Position numbers and translations under genes: made by a program
Assembly: GCF_013523055.1 (NCBI RefSeq)
Contig: NZ_JAAMQM010000007.1
Location: 62,001-126,000, forward strand
Direction of reading: 5' to 3'
DNA length: 64,000 nucleotides
Origin: Pseudomonas capeferrum
GTDB lineage: Bacteria > Pseudomonadota > Gammaproteobacteria > Pseudomonadales > Pseudomonadaceae
Shown here: piece after piece, positions 1 to 8,319 of the stretch
Layout: every line of letters starts with the position of its first letter
Numbering within the stretch: the first letter of the stretch is position 1
The notes under the pieces: generated by a model
Told to the model about the DNA's origin: nothing
The model's database searches: none
Seen by the model: the letters and a program-made list of their open reading frames with translations, nothing else

Positions 1-3000
1 AATGCCGTCAGCGCCGTCGCGATCTGGCCGCCGGCCGCCAGCATGTCGTTGGCTTCGACCACCACCCGAGCCACCGCGGCGCGCAGTGCGATCAGATGTT
101 CGGGGGAGTCGGCCAGCGCGATAAGACTGCCACGCAAGCGCTCCGCCAGCGTCACCGCCCGCAGCAGGCGTGGCCGGTCACTGGCGAGTCCTTGCCATCC
201 AGGGATCGCCCGCACATCGCCGGCCAGGCCGTCCAGCTCGAGCAACAGGCCCTGCAGACGTTCGAGGGTGGCGAGATCCTTCAAGGTATCGGGCAGACCC
301 GTGGCGCCGCCCAGGGAAGCGAGTTCACGGGCCACCTTCTTCTTGGCAAAGGTGGCGAAGAACCAGAACTTGCCCTCGGCTTCCTGCCATTGCTGACGGA
401 GGCTGTCGAACGGTATGCGACGGCAGGCCTCGTCGGCGTAGTCCAGCGAAAGGTCCTGCCGCAGGTGCAGGTAGCTGTCGATGAGTTCGCACGCTCGTCG
501 TGCGGCCTTGATGCGGGCAGTGGCATTGGCGGTAAAGGCAAACGAGAAATCCGATCCGTGGGTCTCGCACAAGAGCGCGGTCACTTCGCTCAAGTGCTGC
601 ACGTTCGTCACTTCCGCCAGCGCAAGCGGCAGATGGATCAGGGACAACAAACGCTCGCTGGCGGCTTGCAACGCGTCGAGCGCCTGCGGCAATTCTCGCG
701 CACGGCTGGCGATCTGCGCCTGCCAGGCGTTGGACCATTGCGGCTGCGCCAACGCGCCGAAGCTCGCCGACAGGTTTCGCGCGGCATCGCCGTTGAGTCC
801 CAGTCGCCGTGCCAGGTCCAGCAGGTTGGCATACTCGGTGGCATCGTGTTCGGTGCCCACTGGCCAAAGCAGGCGCGGGGTGGCGCAGGTGTGATCGCGC
901 ACGACCCGACCAATGGCCTGGTGCAGGGACAGCCCGTTGCGCCAGCGCCGGTGCAGCACCTCTACCACCTGGTTGAGCCGCGAACGCAACGTCTGCAGGC
1001 GACTTGCTTCGCGTGCCCAGTCCTCGGCGCTCAAGGCATCGCGAACCTCCCAGGCACGGTCCAGCTGCTTGAGCACTTCGACCTTGGATGCCTTGCTCGA
1101 ATGCAGCTCCAGGCAGAACTCGCCGAGCCCCTGCTCGGCCAGACGCCGATAGACGACATCCAGCGCGGCGCGCTTTTCCGCGACGAACAGGACGCGCCGC
1201 CCCAGCGCCAGATTGTGCGCGATCATGTTGGCGATGGTCTGCGACTTGCCCGTGCCTGGCGGCCCATCGAGCACGAAGCTGTGCTGCTGCGCCGACGCCA
1301 CCACGGCCGAGAGCTGGGAGGAATCGGCAGGCAACGGAGTGAACAGCTGCGCCGGCGTCACCGTGGCATCGAGCCGCTCGGGCCGTGGAAATTCGCCCGA
1401 GCTGGCAAAGCCGGCCCCGGCCGGATCGCGCTCGATCAAATGCTTGACCAACGGGCTTTGCAGCAATTGCGCCGCGTTGGCGGCCAGGTCCTTCCACATC
1501 AGGTATTTGGCGAAGGAGAAAGTGCCCAGTACCACCTCGGTACTGACCTCGAACCCTGGCACGTCACGAACGGCCCGGCGCACCATGTTCCAGATGCCCA
1601 GGACGTCGATGCCGCTCTCGTCGCCGGGCAGATCGCCTTCCAGCCCCGGAATCGTCAGTTCGAAGTCGTGGCGCAGCAGCTCCAGGAGGGTCAGGTTGAA
1701 GCGCGGCTCTTCGTCCAGCAGGCTGAGCGTCACACCCGACAAGGCACTCTTGCGCTCCAGCTTGACCGGCACCAGGATCAGCGGCGCGGAATAGGTCTTG
1801 GGATCTTCGGCAGTCTTCTTCCATTTCAGGAAACCGATCGCCAGGAACAGCGTGTTGGCGCCGCCCTCCTCCAGATCGGTGCGTGCCTTGCGGTACAGCT
1901 CGATCAAGGTGGCTTCGAGCTTGATCTTTTCCAGGGTGGCCAATACTTCACCACGCGACAAGGCCTGGCGCGCGACTTCATCGAGCAGGCTTTCGCTGTT
2001 CTGCTGTTCATAGAGCGCAGGATCGCGGCCACCGCCCTTCAGGTCGGGCACCGGTACCACGCGGATGCGTTGACCATTGGAAAGCGTGTCCTCCAGCGCG
2101 GCCGGATCCGCGCAGACCAGGCGCACGCCCTTGGCACTGTCCGGCAGGTGCAGCAAACGATTGCGAGTCGTGAGGTCGAGGAGCTTGCGCTGCCATAGCG
2201 TCAGCTTGCCCGCGGGATCCGTACCGGCCTCGTTGATCTCGACATCGAAGCCAGGCAGCGCGGGCGCTTCCTCCAGGCTTTCGACGGCCGCTGGAGCATC
2301 CTGCGCCTCGGCCGTACCTGGGGCCGCCGCGAGCGCGAGCGGACGGATCTTCTGCATCCGCGCGCGGTGCAGATCGATGGCCATGATGAATTGCTCGTCG
2401 TCGAGCTGGCGCTGTGCCGCGGCGATTGCCTGACTGAAGCCAGGGGCCGGCGCCTGGGTCGCCAGGGTGGTTTCGAAGACCAGCATCTCTTGCAGGTCCA
2501 CGCGCTTGCGTACTGCCGAGGCGTCATCGGTCAGCAGTTGCGAGAACTCCTGAGGCTGCAGCCAGACACCCACGAAGGCATGCCCCTTGGTCATGATCAG
2601 CAAGGCATTGAGCCCAGCTTGCTCGAGCGCCGCGGCAAACAGCAGCGCAGTGTCCAGACAAGTCGCGATGCCGTTGTCGAGGATCGCCCCGGGCGCGCGG
2701 ATCTTCTGTCCCTGCTGCTCGAAACTGGCGGGCGGCACCGCGTAGCTCAGCTTGAAACCGCAGACGGCCGACCAGATGGCCGACGTTAGTTCCCAGGTAC
2801 GGCTCCGTGACTTGCCCTCGTAGCCATCGATGCCGTCTTTCTTGCCGGCGCGACGCAGCACCTGCGACGCGGCCTTGAGCACACGATCGACCGCCGGATC
2901 GTTGGGCATGCAGAAGGCTGCCAGCAACTCAGGCATGGCACTCAAGCCGCCCCACTCCATGCGAGCCAGGAGCTCCGTCGGGAAGCGTCGCTCGGCGAGC

Positions 3001-3308
3001 AGGTCGTCACCTTGCGACAAGCGCAGCACGACCTCGGCGCCCAGGCTTTCGCTCAGACCCGCCAGGTAGCCGGCATTGAGCCTGATATCGCGCTCGGTGA
3101 CGCTCAACTGATCGCCGGGGTTGAGGCGATCGATCGTCCAGGTACGGGTTTCGACGAAGGCAGGGTCGGTGCTCAGGGCCAGTACAAGGTCCTGGAGGGC
3201 TTGCTCGCCCTGGTTCGAGACGCTCAGCTCACGGACCAGAGGGACGGCATTCTGGTGGGAAGCGAAACCAATCTTGCGCGCGATCAGCGCCTCGATCGTG
3301 ATACTCAT
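1..3308 (-). CDS. DUF4011-type giant helicase-like protein, 3' end outside window
   Basis: An open frame runs without a stop from ATG at 3308 to the window edge, so about 1,102 N-terminal residues are visible and the C-terminus is missing. Around residues 205-250 there is a transglutaminase-like core: Cys217 in GIATCLDTALLF and His243 in KGHAFVGVWL. A DUF4011-type segment starts near residue 365 (LTLWQRKLLDLTTRNRLLHL). A superfamily 1 helicase Walker A, GPPGTGKSQTIANM, lies near residue 680, followed by the motif Ia-like LGRRVLFVAEKRAALDVV. Family members of this architecture are usually about 1,500-2,000 residues long and often end in further helicase motifs and a nuclease or DUF3320-type tail, which cannot be checked here. 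Related large helicases are frequent in accessory islands and some are linked to phage defence; for this gene that is inference. It reads away from the decayed island at 4-10 kb. Confidence 0.85.
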   Translation of the reverse strand, partial: MSITIEALIARKIGFASHQNAVPLVRELSVSNQGEQALQDLVLALSTDPAFVETRTWTIDRLNPGDQLSVTERDIRLNAGYLAGLSESLGAEVVLRLSQGDDLLAERRFPTELLARMEWGGLSAMPELLAAFCMPNDPAVDRVLKAASQVLRRAGKKDGIDGYEGKSRSRTWELTSAIWSAVCGFKLSYAVPPASFEQQGQKIRAPGAILDNGIATCLDTALLFAAALEQAGLNALLIMTKGHAFVGVWLQPQEFSQLLTDDASAVRKRVDLQEMLVFETTLATQAPAPGFSQAIAAAQRQLDDEQFIMAIDLHRARMQKIRPLALAAAPGTAEAQDAPAAVESLEEAPALPGFDVEINEAGTDPAGKLTLWQRKLLDLTTRNRLLHLPDSAKGVRLVCADPAALEDTLSNGQRIRVVPVPDLKGGGRDPALYEQQNSESLLDEVARQALSRGEVLATLEKIKLEATLIELYRKARTDLEEGGANTLFLAIGFLKWKKTAEDPKTYSAPLILVPVKLERKSALSGVTLSLLDEEPRFNLTLLELLRHDFELTIPGLEGDLPGDESGIDVLGIWNMVRRAVRDVPGFEVSTEVVLGTFSFAKYLMWKDLAANAAQLLQSPLVKHLIERDPAGAGFASSGEFPRPERLDATVTPAQLFTPLPADSSQLSAVVASAQQHSFVLDGPPGTGKSQTIANMIAHNLALGRRVLFVAEKRAALDVVYRRLAEQGLGEFCLELHSSKASKVEVLKQLDRAWEVRDALSAEDWAREASRLQTLRSRLNQVVEVLHRRWRNGLSLHQAIGRVVRDHTCATPRLLWPVGTEHDATEYANLLDLARRLGLNGDAARNLSASFGALAQPQWSNAWQAQIASRARELPQALDALQAASERLLSLIHLPLALAEVTNVQHLSEVTALLCETHGSDFSFAFTANATARIKAARRACELIDSYLHLRQDLSLDYADEACRRIPFDSLRQQWQEAEGKFWFFATFAKKKVARELASLGGATGLPDTLKDLATLERLQGLLLELDGLAGDVRAIPGWQGLASDRPRLLRAVTLAERLRGSLIALADSPEHLIALRAAVARVVVEANDMLAAGGQIATALTA

Positions 3309-3407
3309 GCATGGACTCCTAGAACGGCCTGCGCTCGTCGCCACGAGGGGCGCGAGTAAATGGCGCCTATAGTCCCTGAGCGGACGGGGATTTGGAACCG
3401 GTTTTAG

Positions 3408-3623
3408 TCACTGGGGTGAATGAAAGGGTTTGCGCCTGCAGGGGTAGCGCTGGTGATGGACATCGTCGACGCTGCCTTGGGCAATGCGATCCAGTGCCGC
3501 CAGGATGTGGTCGACCCCGGCCAGCGCGGCGACGCTGGGACGGCACTCGGGTTCGAGTAGCTGCGCCAAGGCGTACACCCACGGCCCCGCTTGCGAGGCG
3601 GCAGCTGCACTGGCTGGTCGCAA
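3408..3623 (-). CDS. small hypothetical protein, possibly a gene remnant
   Basis: A 71-codon frame opens at a TTG (3623) and ends with TGA at 3408. Its codons look coding (GC-rich third positions) and it reads as a helical protein (VAALAGVDHILAALDRIAQG). The same frame stays open upstream to a stop near 3695, but no ATG or clear ribosome binding site is present. No family is recognised. It lies between the giant helicase and the broken glyoxalase gene, so it may be a leftover of a longer gene. Function unknown. Confidence 0.3.
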   Translation of the reverse strand: MRPASAAAASQAGPWVYALAQLLEPECRPSVAALAGVDHILAALDRIAQGSVDDVHHQRYPCRRKPFHSPQ

Positions 3624-3684
3624 CGCATATTGACGGAGATCGTCGCGACAGTTGCCCGGATGGGACTGATGCGAACCCTGGCGC

Positions 3685-4020
3685 TCAAGCCACTATTTGG
3701 CAAACAGCCTCCAGATTCACTCCGTCAGGGGCCAGTACATAGGCTGCGTAATAACCGGTGTGGTAATGCGGTCTGATTCCGGGCGCCCCGTTGTCCTTTC
3801 CGCCAGCGGCCATGGCAGCCGCATGGAACGCGTCGACCGCCTCACGACTCTGCGCGATCAGCGCTATATGCGCCCCGTGGCTCGGGACGGAAGCGTCGTG
3901 CAGCCAGAGAAATGGCTTTCCTGCGGAACCGAACCCCAGTCGCCGAGGCTTCGATTGAGGAGGATCGGCCTCAATGCTCATCATTAACGTTATCCCTAGT
4001 GGCTTGAGTGCTTGCTCGTA
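3685..4020 (-). pseudogene. VOC/glyoxalase-family protein lacking its N-terminus
   Basis: The C-terminal part is a typical vicinal-oxygen-chelate fold protein of the small lyase/dioxygenase type: GKPFLWLHD, HIALIAQSREAVDAFHAAAM, GAPGIRPHYHTGYYAAYVL, GVNLEAVC. The frame remains family-like upstream of the first ATG (3984) as YEQALKPLGITLMMS, up to Tyr encoded at 4018-4020. Family members begin about 18 residues before this with a MIDHVxLxVxD strand. In place of that strand the sequence becomes unrelated and runs to a stop at 4093 with no start codon. The break coincides with the degenerate mobile-element copy at 4036-4183. Translation from ATG 3984 could still give a 99-residue fragment missing one metal-ligand strand, so loss of function is likely but inferred. 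Confidence 0.7.
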
Positions 4021-4035
4021 GGGTTTCGGATTCCA

Positions 4036-4183
4036 CGGCAGAAAAGTATGCGTCTGAGATTGAAATCTGTATTTCCCGCAGACAGTGCGACCCTAGATTT
4101 AGCGTAGCAGCGTGCAAAAATGCCTTTTCATCGCTCTATGCATGGGTAGCCAGGCCGGGTCGACTTTTTCAACACTATCGTCC
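4036..4183 (-). mobile_element. degenerate copy of a short terminal-inverted-repeat element
   Basis: Read in reverse complement, this stretch matches the elements at 5599 and 7535. Shared blocks include GAAAAGTAtGCGTCtGAGAT, the block AGCAGCGTGCAAAAA, and the end GACTTTTTCAACActATCG. The left terminal repeat is missing or unrecognisable, and several positions have drifted. It is the most diverged of the three copies, lies in the opposite orientation, and abuts the point where the VOC gene loses its 5' end. It carries no transposase. Confidence 0.6.
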
Positions 4184-4274
4184 GATAGCAGACATTCGAA
4201 CACGGGGGCTTGTATATTCACAGGATTGGCAGGCGGATCCCGCCAGGCGCCGCACTATCGGGAAAACACCAGTC

Positions 4275-5099
4275 ATGGACTGCAAGGCAAGCCGGTCAGT
4301 TACCTCCGACTGGGTAATCCGCAGCGCTCAATCGGGCAGCGTGGAACGTATCGAAGCGTGGTTTGGCAGTCATGGCTACGACCCACACCGTCACGACACC
4401 TACTCGATAGGCCGCACCCTCGCCGGCGTACAGAGTTTTCACTACAAAGGCTCGCTGCGCCACGGCGTGCCGGGCAATACACTCGTACTTCACCCTGACG
4501 AAGTACATGACGGAATGGCCGGCACCGACGCGGGCTTCCGCTACCGCATGGCCTACATCGACCCTTCGCTCATTCAAAACGTTCTTGGTGGCGAACCGCT
4601 GCCCTTCATCGCCGGTGGGCTGTCGACCGATCCGCGCCTGTACCGTGCCAGTGAAGCATTCGTGCAGGCGGTGGATCACCCTCTGGAAATGCTGGAGGAA
4701 CAGGACGCCCTGTATGACCTGGCGATAGCTTTGCGTACCGTCGGCGGCAAGCCGCGCGGTCGTAAACGCCTGGATTACTGCTCGGCCGAGCGCGCCAGGG
4801 CGTTCATCATGGAGCACCTTCACCAGGGTATCACCCTGGAGATGCTCGAGCATGCTAGCGGGCGCGAGCGGTGGAGCTTGTCACGGGATTTCAGAACGCT
4901 CTACGGCACTAGCCCCTACCGCTTCGTCACGCTCCGTCGCCTGGACTGCTTTCGCAGCCTGATCCTGGATGGTTTCACGCTGGTGGATGCCGCTCTCGCT
5001 GCTGGCTTTCACGATCAGAGCCACATGACCCGACACTTCACGCGCTGCTTCGGGGTACCGCCTTTGCGCTGGCTGGAACGTTTGCGGCCCGCCCGCTGA
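4275..5099 (+). CDS. AraC-family transcriptional regulator
   Basis: A 274-residue regulator. The N-terminal half (about 20-150) is an AraC_binding cupin-like sensor domain (HGYDPHRHDTYSIGRT, GNTLVLHPDEVHDG). The C-terminal 100 residues hold the double helix-turn-helix domain (ITLEMLEHASGRERWSLSRDF, and VDAALAAGFHDQSHMTRHF near the end). The frame is open further upstream to 4008, but that part is translated mobile-element sequence. The start is therefore placed at ATG 4275, where similarity to the family begins. The gene lies 72 bp upstream of and in line with a cupin gene, the usual layout of a regulator with its target. The effector is not predictable from sequence. Confidence 0.85.
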   Translation: MDCKASRSVTSDWVIRSAQSGSVERIEAWFGSHGYDPHRHDTYSIGRTLAGVQSFHYKGSLRHGVPGNTLVLHPDEVHDGMAGTDAGFRYRMAYIDPSLIQNVLGGEPLPFIAGGLSTDPRLYRASEAFVQAVDHPLEMLEEQDALYDLAIALRTVGGKPRGRKRLDYCSAERARAFIMEHLHQGITLEMLEHASGRERWSLSRDFRTLYGTSPYRFVTLRRLDCFRSLILDGFTLVDAALAAGFHDQSHMTRHFTRCFGVPPLRWLERLRPAR

Positions 5100-5114
5100 C
5101 TTGCAGGATCGTAC

Positions 5115-5129
5115 AAGAGCAATGCTCTT
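5115..5129. promoter_or_regulatory. perfect 15-bp palindrome between AraC regulator and cupin gene
   Basis: AAGAGCA-A-TGCTCTT sits 43 bp before the cupin start codon. Perfect arms of 7 bp around a single central base suit a protein-binding site, or a small hairpin at the end of the regulator transcript. Which protein would bind is unknown. Confidence 0.3.
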
Positions 5130-5171
5130 TCCGTTCGGTAGGCTGACAGCTCCAATTACAGAGGATCTGTC

Positions 5172-5558
5172 ATGTCCGAGACCCATCACCAACACGCATC
5201 GCCCCCCGTGAATCTGGCCCAGAAGGCTTCGCTGATCGAGCAACAATGGAGCCCCAGAGTCGTCGCGGAAATGAACGACTACCAGTTCAAGGTCGTGCGA
5301 ATTGAAGGCGAATTCATCTGGCATTCGCACCCTGAGACCGACGAAGCCTTCCTCGTGCTCGAAGGTACCCTGCGCATCGACCTGCCGGATGGCTGCGTCC
5401 ATGTGAATGCCGGTGAACTTTACGTCGTGCCACGTGGCGTAGAGCACAGAACAGCAGCCCAAGGTGAAGCGAAAGTGATGATGATCGAGCCACGAGGCAT
5501 TTTGAACACAGGGCATGAAGGTGGCGAGCGAACAGCCAAGAACGATCTCTGGGTCTGA
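5172..5558 (+). CDS. small cupin-domain protein
   Basis: A 128-residue single-domain cupin. Motif 1 is visible as FIWHSHPETDEAFLVLEG (metal ligands His, His, Glu) and motif 2 as GELYVVPRGVEHRT (His ligand). The start ATG at 5172 is preceded by an AGAGGA ribosome binding site. The protein has no signal peptide and should be cytosolic. Close family members are annotated only as cupins, often next to AraC or MarR-type regulators. The regulator immediately upstream points to induced expression by an unknown compound. Substrate unknown. Confidence 0.85.
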   Translation: MSETHHQHASPPVNLAQKASLIEQQWSPRVVAEMNDYQFKVVRIEGEFIWHSHPETDEAFLVLEGTLRIDLPDGCVHVNAGELYVVPRGVEHRTAAQGEAKVMMIEPRGILNTGHEGGERTAKNDLWV

Positions 5559-5598
5559 CTGAATACCATTAGCCCTTGGGTCGTGAGTCTCCGCTCTC

Positions 5599-5783
5599 GG
5601 CCGATTCTGTTGAAAAACTCGGTCATCCCAAACGGCCTAATCATTGACTGGTGAAAACGCTTTTTTGCACGCTGCTGCGTGAAATCTGCGTCTGGAAGCC
5701 TCGACCGAAAGTAAAGTTTTCAATCTCGGACGCGTTCTTTTCAGCTGGGAGAACCATGGCCGACCTTTTCAACAGAATCGGCC
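5599..5783 (+). mobile_element. 185-bp MITE-like element with terminal inverted repeats, copy 1
   Basis: The ends are near-perfect inverted repeats: GGCCGATTCTGTTGAAAA at the left and its complement at the right, each followed inward by a TCGG/CCGA match. The interior is about 90 percent identical by eye to the element at 7535-7712 in the same orientation. No transposase frame fits in it. Either a miniature element mobilised in trans or the fused ends of a deleted insertion sequence would explain this. The insertion sequence family was not identified. Confidence 0.75.
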
Positions 5784-5807
5784 AAAAGCAGCCAGTCAAT
5801 AGCCTGC

Positions 5808-6704
5808 TCAAGGAGCACCAAAGCGGGCGAGCGTAGCATCGATAAATCGTCGGAGTTTGGCTGTTCTCTGACGATTGGCCGTGTAGAGCAAATGCATTTG
5901 TCGGCTCGGTGCTTCGTAATCAGGTAACAGTCGAACTAACTCGCCGCTGCACAACGCGGGCTCAAGAAAGTCTTTGGGGCCAAGGACAATCCCGAACCCG
6001 TCCAACGCTGCCGACAGCAGTGCTTTGCTCTCGTTGACCTGTAATCGACTGGCGACTTGTACCCGTTCAACTGCGGAGCCTTTGTAGAATACCCATTCAC
6101 GGTCGGCCGGCCTGGACCAATAGGCATACCCCAGGCACTCATGGTTCTTCAGATCATCCGGTATTTGCGGCACTCCCCGGTCGCTCAGATAGCTCGGTGC
6201 CGCACAGGCTACCAATCGATAAGGCGCCAACGGCCTGGCGGTCAAACTGGACGCGGCCAATGGGCCAATCCTGAAAGTCACTTCATAACCCTCCTCCACT
6301 AGATCGACGAAGCGATCAGTCAAATGCAGATCGATTTCGACTTCAGGGTGTTGACGCAAAAAATCCGTCACAAAGGGCATGAGGCTATAGGAGCCGAAAG
6401 TTATGGGAGCGCTGATTTTTAGTTTGCCGCGCGGGGTGTCGTTCATGATCTGCGCTAGGGAATCGGCAGCCTGAGCCTCGCTCAAAATGAGCTTACAGCG
6501 TTCGTAGTAAGCGCTACCCAACTCAGTCAGGCTCTGGCGTCGGGTGGTACGGTTCAGTAGCCGCGCACCTAGCCGCTGCTCAAGCGCGGCAACATGCTTG
6601 GCCACCATCTGGGGCGACAGGCCCAATCGCTCAGCAGCGCTGGCATAGGAGCCGGATTCCGCCGCCATCACAAACGCTCCCATGCTCGTCAGGCGATCCA
6701 TCAT
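5808..6704 (-). CDS. LysR-family transcriptional regulator
   Basis: 298 residues, normal length for the family. The N-terminal winged helix-turn-helix is clear (SGSYASAAERLGLSPQMVAKHVAALEQRLG written in parts: SYASAAERLGLS, VAALEQRLGARLLNRTTRR). The remainder is a LysR substrate-binding domain (GKLKISAPITFGSYSLMPFV, LVEEGYEVTFRIG). It is of the CrgA/DhmR-like subgroup that commonly represses a divergent oxidoreductase gene. It is transcribed away from the reductase at 6805 across a 100-bp gap containing a T-N11-A motif, and its 3' end lies 24 bp from mobile-element copy 1. The inducer is unknown. Confidence 0.9.
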   Translation of the reverse strand: MMDRLTSMGAFVMAAESGSYASAAERLGLSPQMVAKHVAALEQRLGARLLNRTTRRQSLTELGSAYYERCKLILSEAQAADSLAQIMNDTPRGKLKISAPITFGSYSLMPFVTDFLRQHPEVEIDLHLTDRFVDLVEEGYEVTFRIGPLAASSLTARPLAPYRLVACAAPSYLSDRGVPQIPDDLKNHECLGYAYWSRPADREWVFYKGSAVERVQVASRLQVNESKALLSAALDGFGIVLGPKDFLEPALCSGELVRLLPDYEAPSRQMHLLYTANRQRTAKLRRFIDATLARFGAP

Positions 6705-6727
6705 TCAACACTCCTGGTAACGAGACT

Positions 6728-6746
6728 AAATAGCCGATGATTATTT
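6728..6746. promoter_or_regulatory. candidate LysR-type operator
   Basis: In the divergent intergenic region, AAATA and TATTT flank nine bases, giving the T-N11-A core with short inverted arms that is typical of LysR binding sites. It lies 24 bp upstream of the regulator start and 58 bp upstream of the reductase start, suitable for controlling both. Confidence 0.4.
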
Positions 6747-6804
6747 ATCTTCTCCTGGTTGGCAATCATCCTGAATTTTTCTTGTCAATCAACGGAGCAA
6801 GGAC

Positions 6805-7467
6805 ATGCGTATCGGCATTATTGGTGCGGGCTTCATCGGACGTGCAGTGGCGCAATTGGTCATCGCAGCTGGGCACGAGGCGATGCTCAGCAATTCACGT
6901 GGGCCACAGACCATGAAAAGCGTGCTCAGCGGCATTCCTGGCAGTCAGGTCGGCACTATCGAGGACGCCACACAATTTGGCGAAGTTGTACTCGTGGCAA
7001 TTCCTCTTGGGCAATACCGAAGCGTGCCGGCCAAGTGGCTAGAGGGCAAAACCGTACTGGATGCCAACAATTACTATCCTGAGCGTGACGGTCATATTGC
7101 CGCTCTCGACCGATTCGAAACCACCACCAGCCGCCTGCTCGCAGAGCATCTGCCCCACTCCAGCGTGGTCAAGGTGTTCAATGCAATCCTCGCCCAAGAC
7201 CTGGTGCAGGACTCGCGCCCGAAAGCAGCGCCCGACCGACGCGCACTGCCGATCGCTGCGGATGATCCAGCGGCGAAAGCGCTGGTGATCAAGTTGCTGG
7301 ACGAAATTGGATTCGACGCGGCAGATGCGGGCAGCCTTGATGAAAGCTGGCGATTCGAACGGGCTAAACCCGCCTACTGCATACCGCTGGATAAAGAGGG
7401 GTTGAAGGTTGCCTTGGCTGCGGCCCATCGGCAGGTCGAATTGCCCGAGGGATCATGGCGCCGCTGA
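6805..7467 (+). CDS. NAD(P)-binding F420-dependent-reductase-like oxidoreductase
   Basis: 220 residues. The start shows a Rossmann dinucleotide fold, GIIGAGFIGRAVAQL, followed by SNSRGP, which suits binding of an NADP phosphate. The family corresponds to the NADPH-dependent F420 reductase/NAD-binding domain group (Pfam F420_oxidored), whose bacterial members do not necessarily use F420. VVLVAIPLGQY and LDANNYY are typical of the fold. The C-terminal part (ADDPAAKALVIKLLDEIGFDA) is the conserved second helix-rich segment. It is divergent from a LysR regulator that probably controls it. Substrate unknown. Confidence 0.85.
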   Translation: MRIGIIGAGFIGRAVAQLVIAAGHEAMLSNSRGPQTMKSVLSGIPGSQVGTIEDATQFGEVVLVAIPLGQYRSVPAKWLEGKTVLDANNYYPERDGHIAALDRFETTTSRLLAEHLPHSSVVKVFNAILAQDLVQDSRPKAAPDRRALPIAADDPAAKALVIKLLDEIGFDAADAGSLDESWRFERAKPAYCIPLDKEGLKVALAAAHRQVELPEGSWRR

Positions 7468-7534
7468 ATAGCCCACAACCTAATGGATCGAGAGAAGACT
7501 TGGAGCTGATTGGGGACAATGTCAGCTTTGGGAT

Positions 7535-7712
7535 GATTCTGTTGAAAAATTAGGTTATCCCAAACGGCTTAATCATTGACTGGTGAAAACGCCTTTTTTG
7601 CACACTGCTGTGTGAAATCTGCGTCTGGAAGCCTCGACCAAAGGTAAAAATTTCAATCTCGGACGCGTACTTTTCAGCTGCGAAAACCATGGCCGACTTT
7701 TTCAACAGAATC
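7535..7712 (+). mobile_element. 178-bp MITE-like element with terminal inverted repeats, copy 2
   Basis: Ends GATTCTGTTGAAAAA and its exact complement; interior as in the copy at 5599, with small substitutions and one-base indels. Same orientation as copy 1, so the two form direct repeats around the LysR/reductase pair. It has no coding capacity of its own. Confidence 0.75.
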
Positions 7713-7758
7713 GGATAATTTCGGCCATTCGACCGTCAGGTCGCGGCTAGGTCACATC

Positions 7759-8319
7759 TTATGACCGCCCCTTGCCCGCATCAATCTCAATGGGCGTCCT
7801 GCTATTATCTAGCTTTCGAATCGATAAAAAACGTCGTACAGCGTGTAGAAAACTGCGCTTCGAATTCGGCGCGATCGGTTGACCAAGTCCCTTAAACTTC
7901 GTACCACGGGCTGATTCCAGCGCCCATTCCCCGACCGTCATCCGCTCAACCGCCGCGATAAATACCGCGCAGGTGGACATGCTCCAGTCGACCGGGCAGC
8001 CGACCCATGGCTGCTCTCGTGCTAACCAAATACCCGTTCTTAAGATGAAACTGTAGTTACTTTCGCGCGTCCGAGGACGTAAGGTTGAGGTATCTCGCCA
8101 ACGACGACACCATTTGACCCAGACAGGATCAATACCGTCGATACTCTTTTCGCGCCAGCTGGCATAGCCGCGCATACGCAACGGTTTCGCCAAGATGCCC
8201 ATCGCAGCTAGGCCATGAGAGACTTTTCCAACCGACCTGGCGATACCTTCGCTTCGGTGCGCCTGCCCTCGAAGCAGCAATTCTTCGATGAACGTTTCAA
8301 GTCTAGGGTCACCAGGCCG
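7759..8319 (-). pseudogene. site-specific tyrosine recombinase, N-terminal fragment only
   Basis: The translation (RLETFIEELLLRGQAH, then WVKWCRRWRDTSTLRPRTRE, WLAREQPWVGCPVDW, KRSFLHAVRRFLSIRKL) is the SAM-like core-binding region of a phage-type integrase. No catalytic domain with the R-H-R-Y residues follows; the frame ends at 7759 soon after the SAM-like helices. Its 5' end merges with the umuD-like remnant near 8300-8320 and no start codon suits it. It is therefore a decayed integrase fused by deletion to the neighbouring gene. Confidence 0.7.

Noticed and set aside
96..2198. 700-codon open frame on the plus strand
   Set aside because: It is antisense to the DUF4011 helicase, which has clear motifs in its own frame; the plus-strand product is Gln/Arg-rich with no family features.
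4008..4274. N-terminal extension of the AraC regulator
   Set aside because: This part translates the degenerate mobile element and lacks similarity to the family; the start is placed at 4275.
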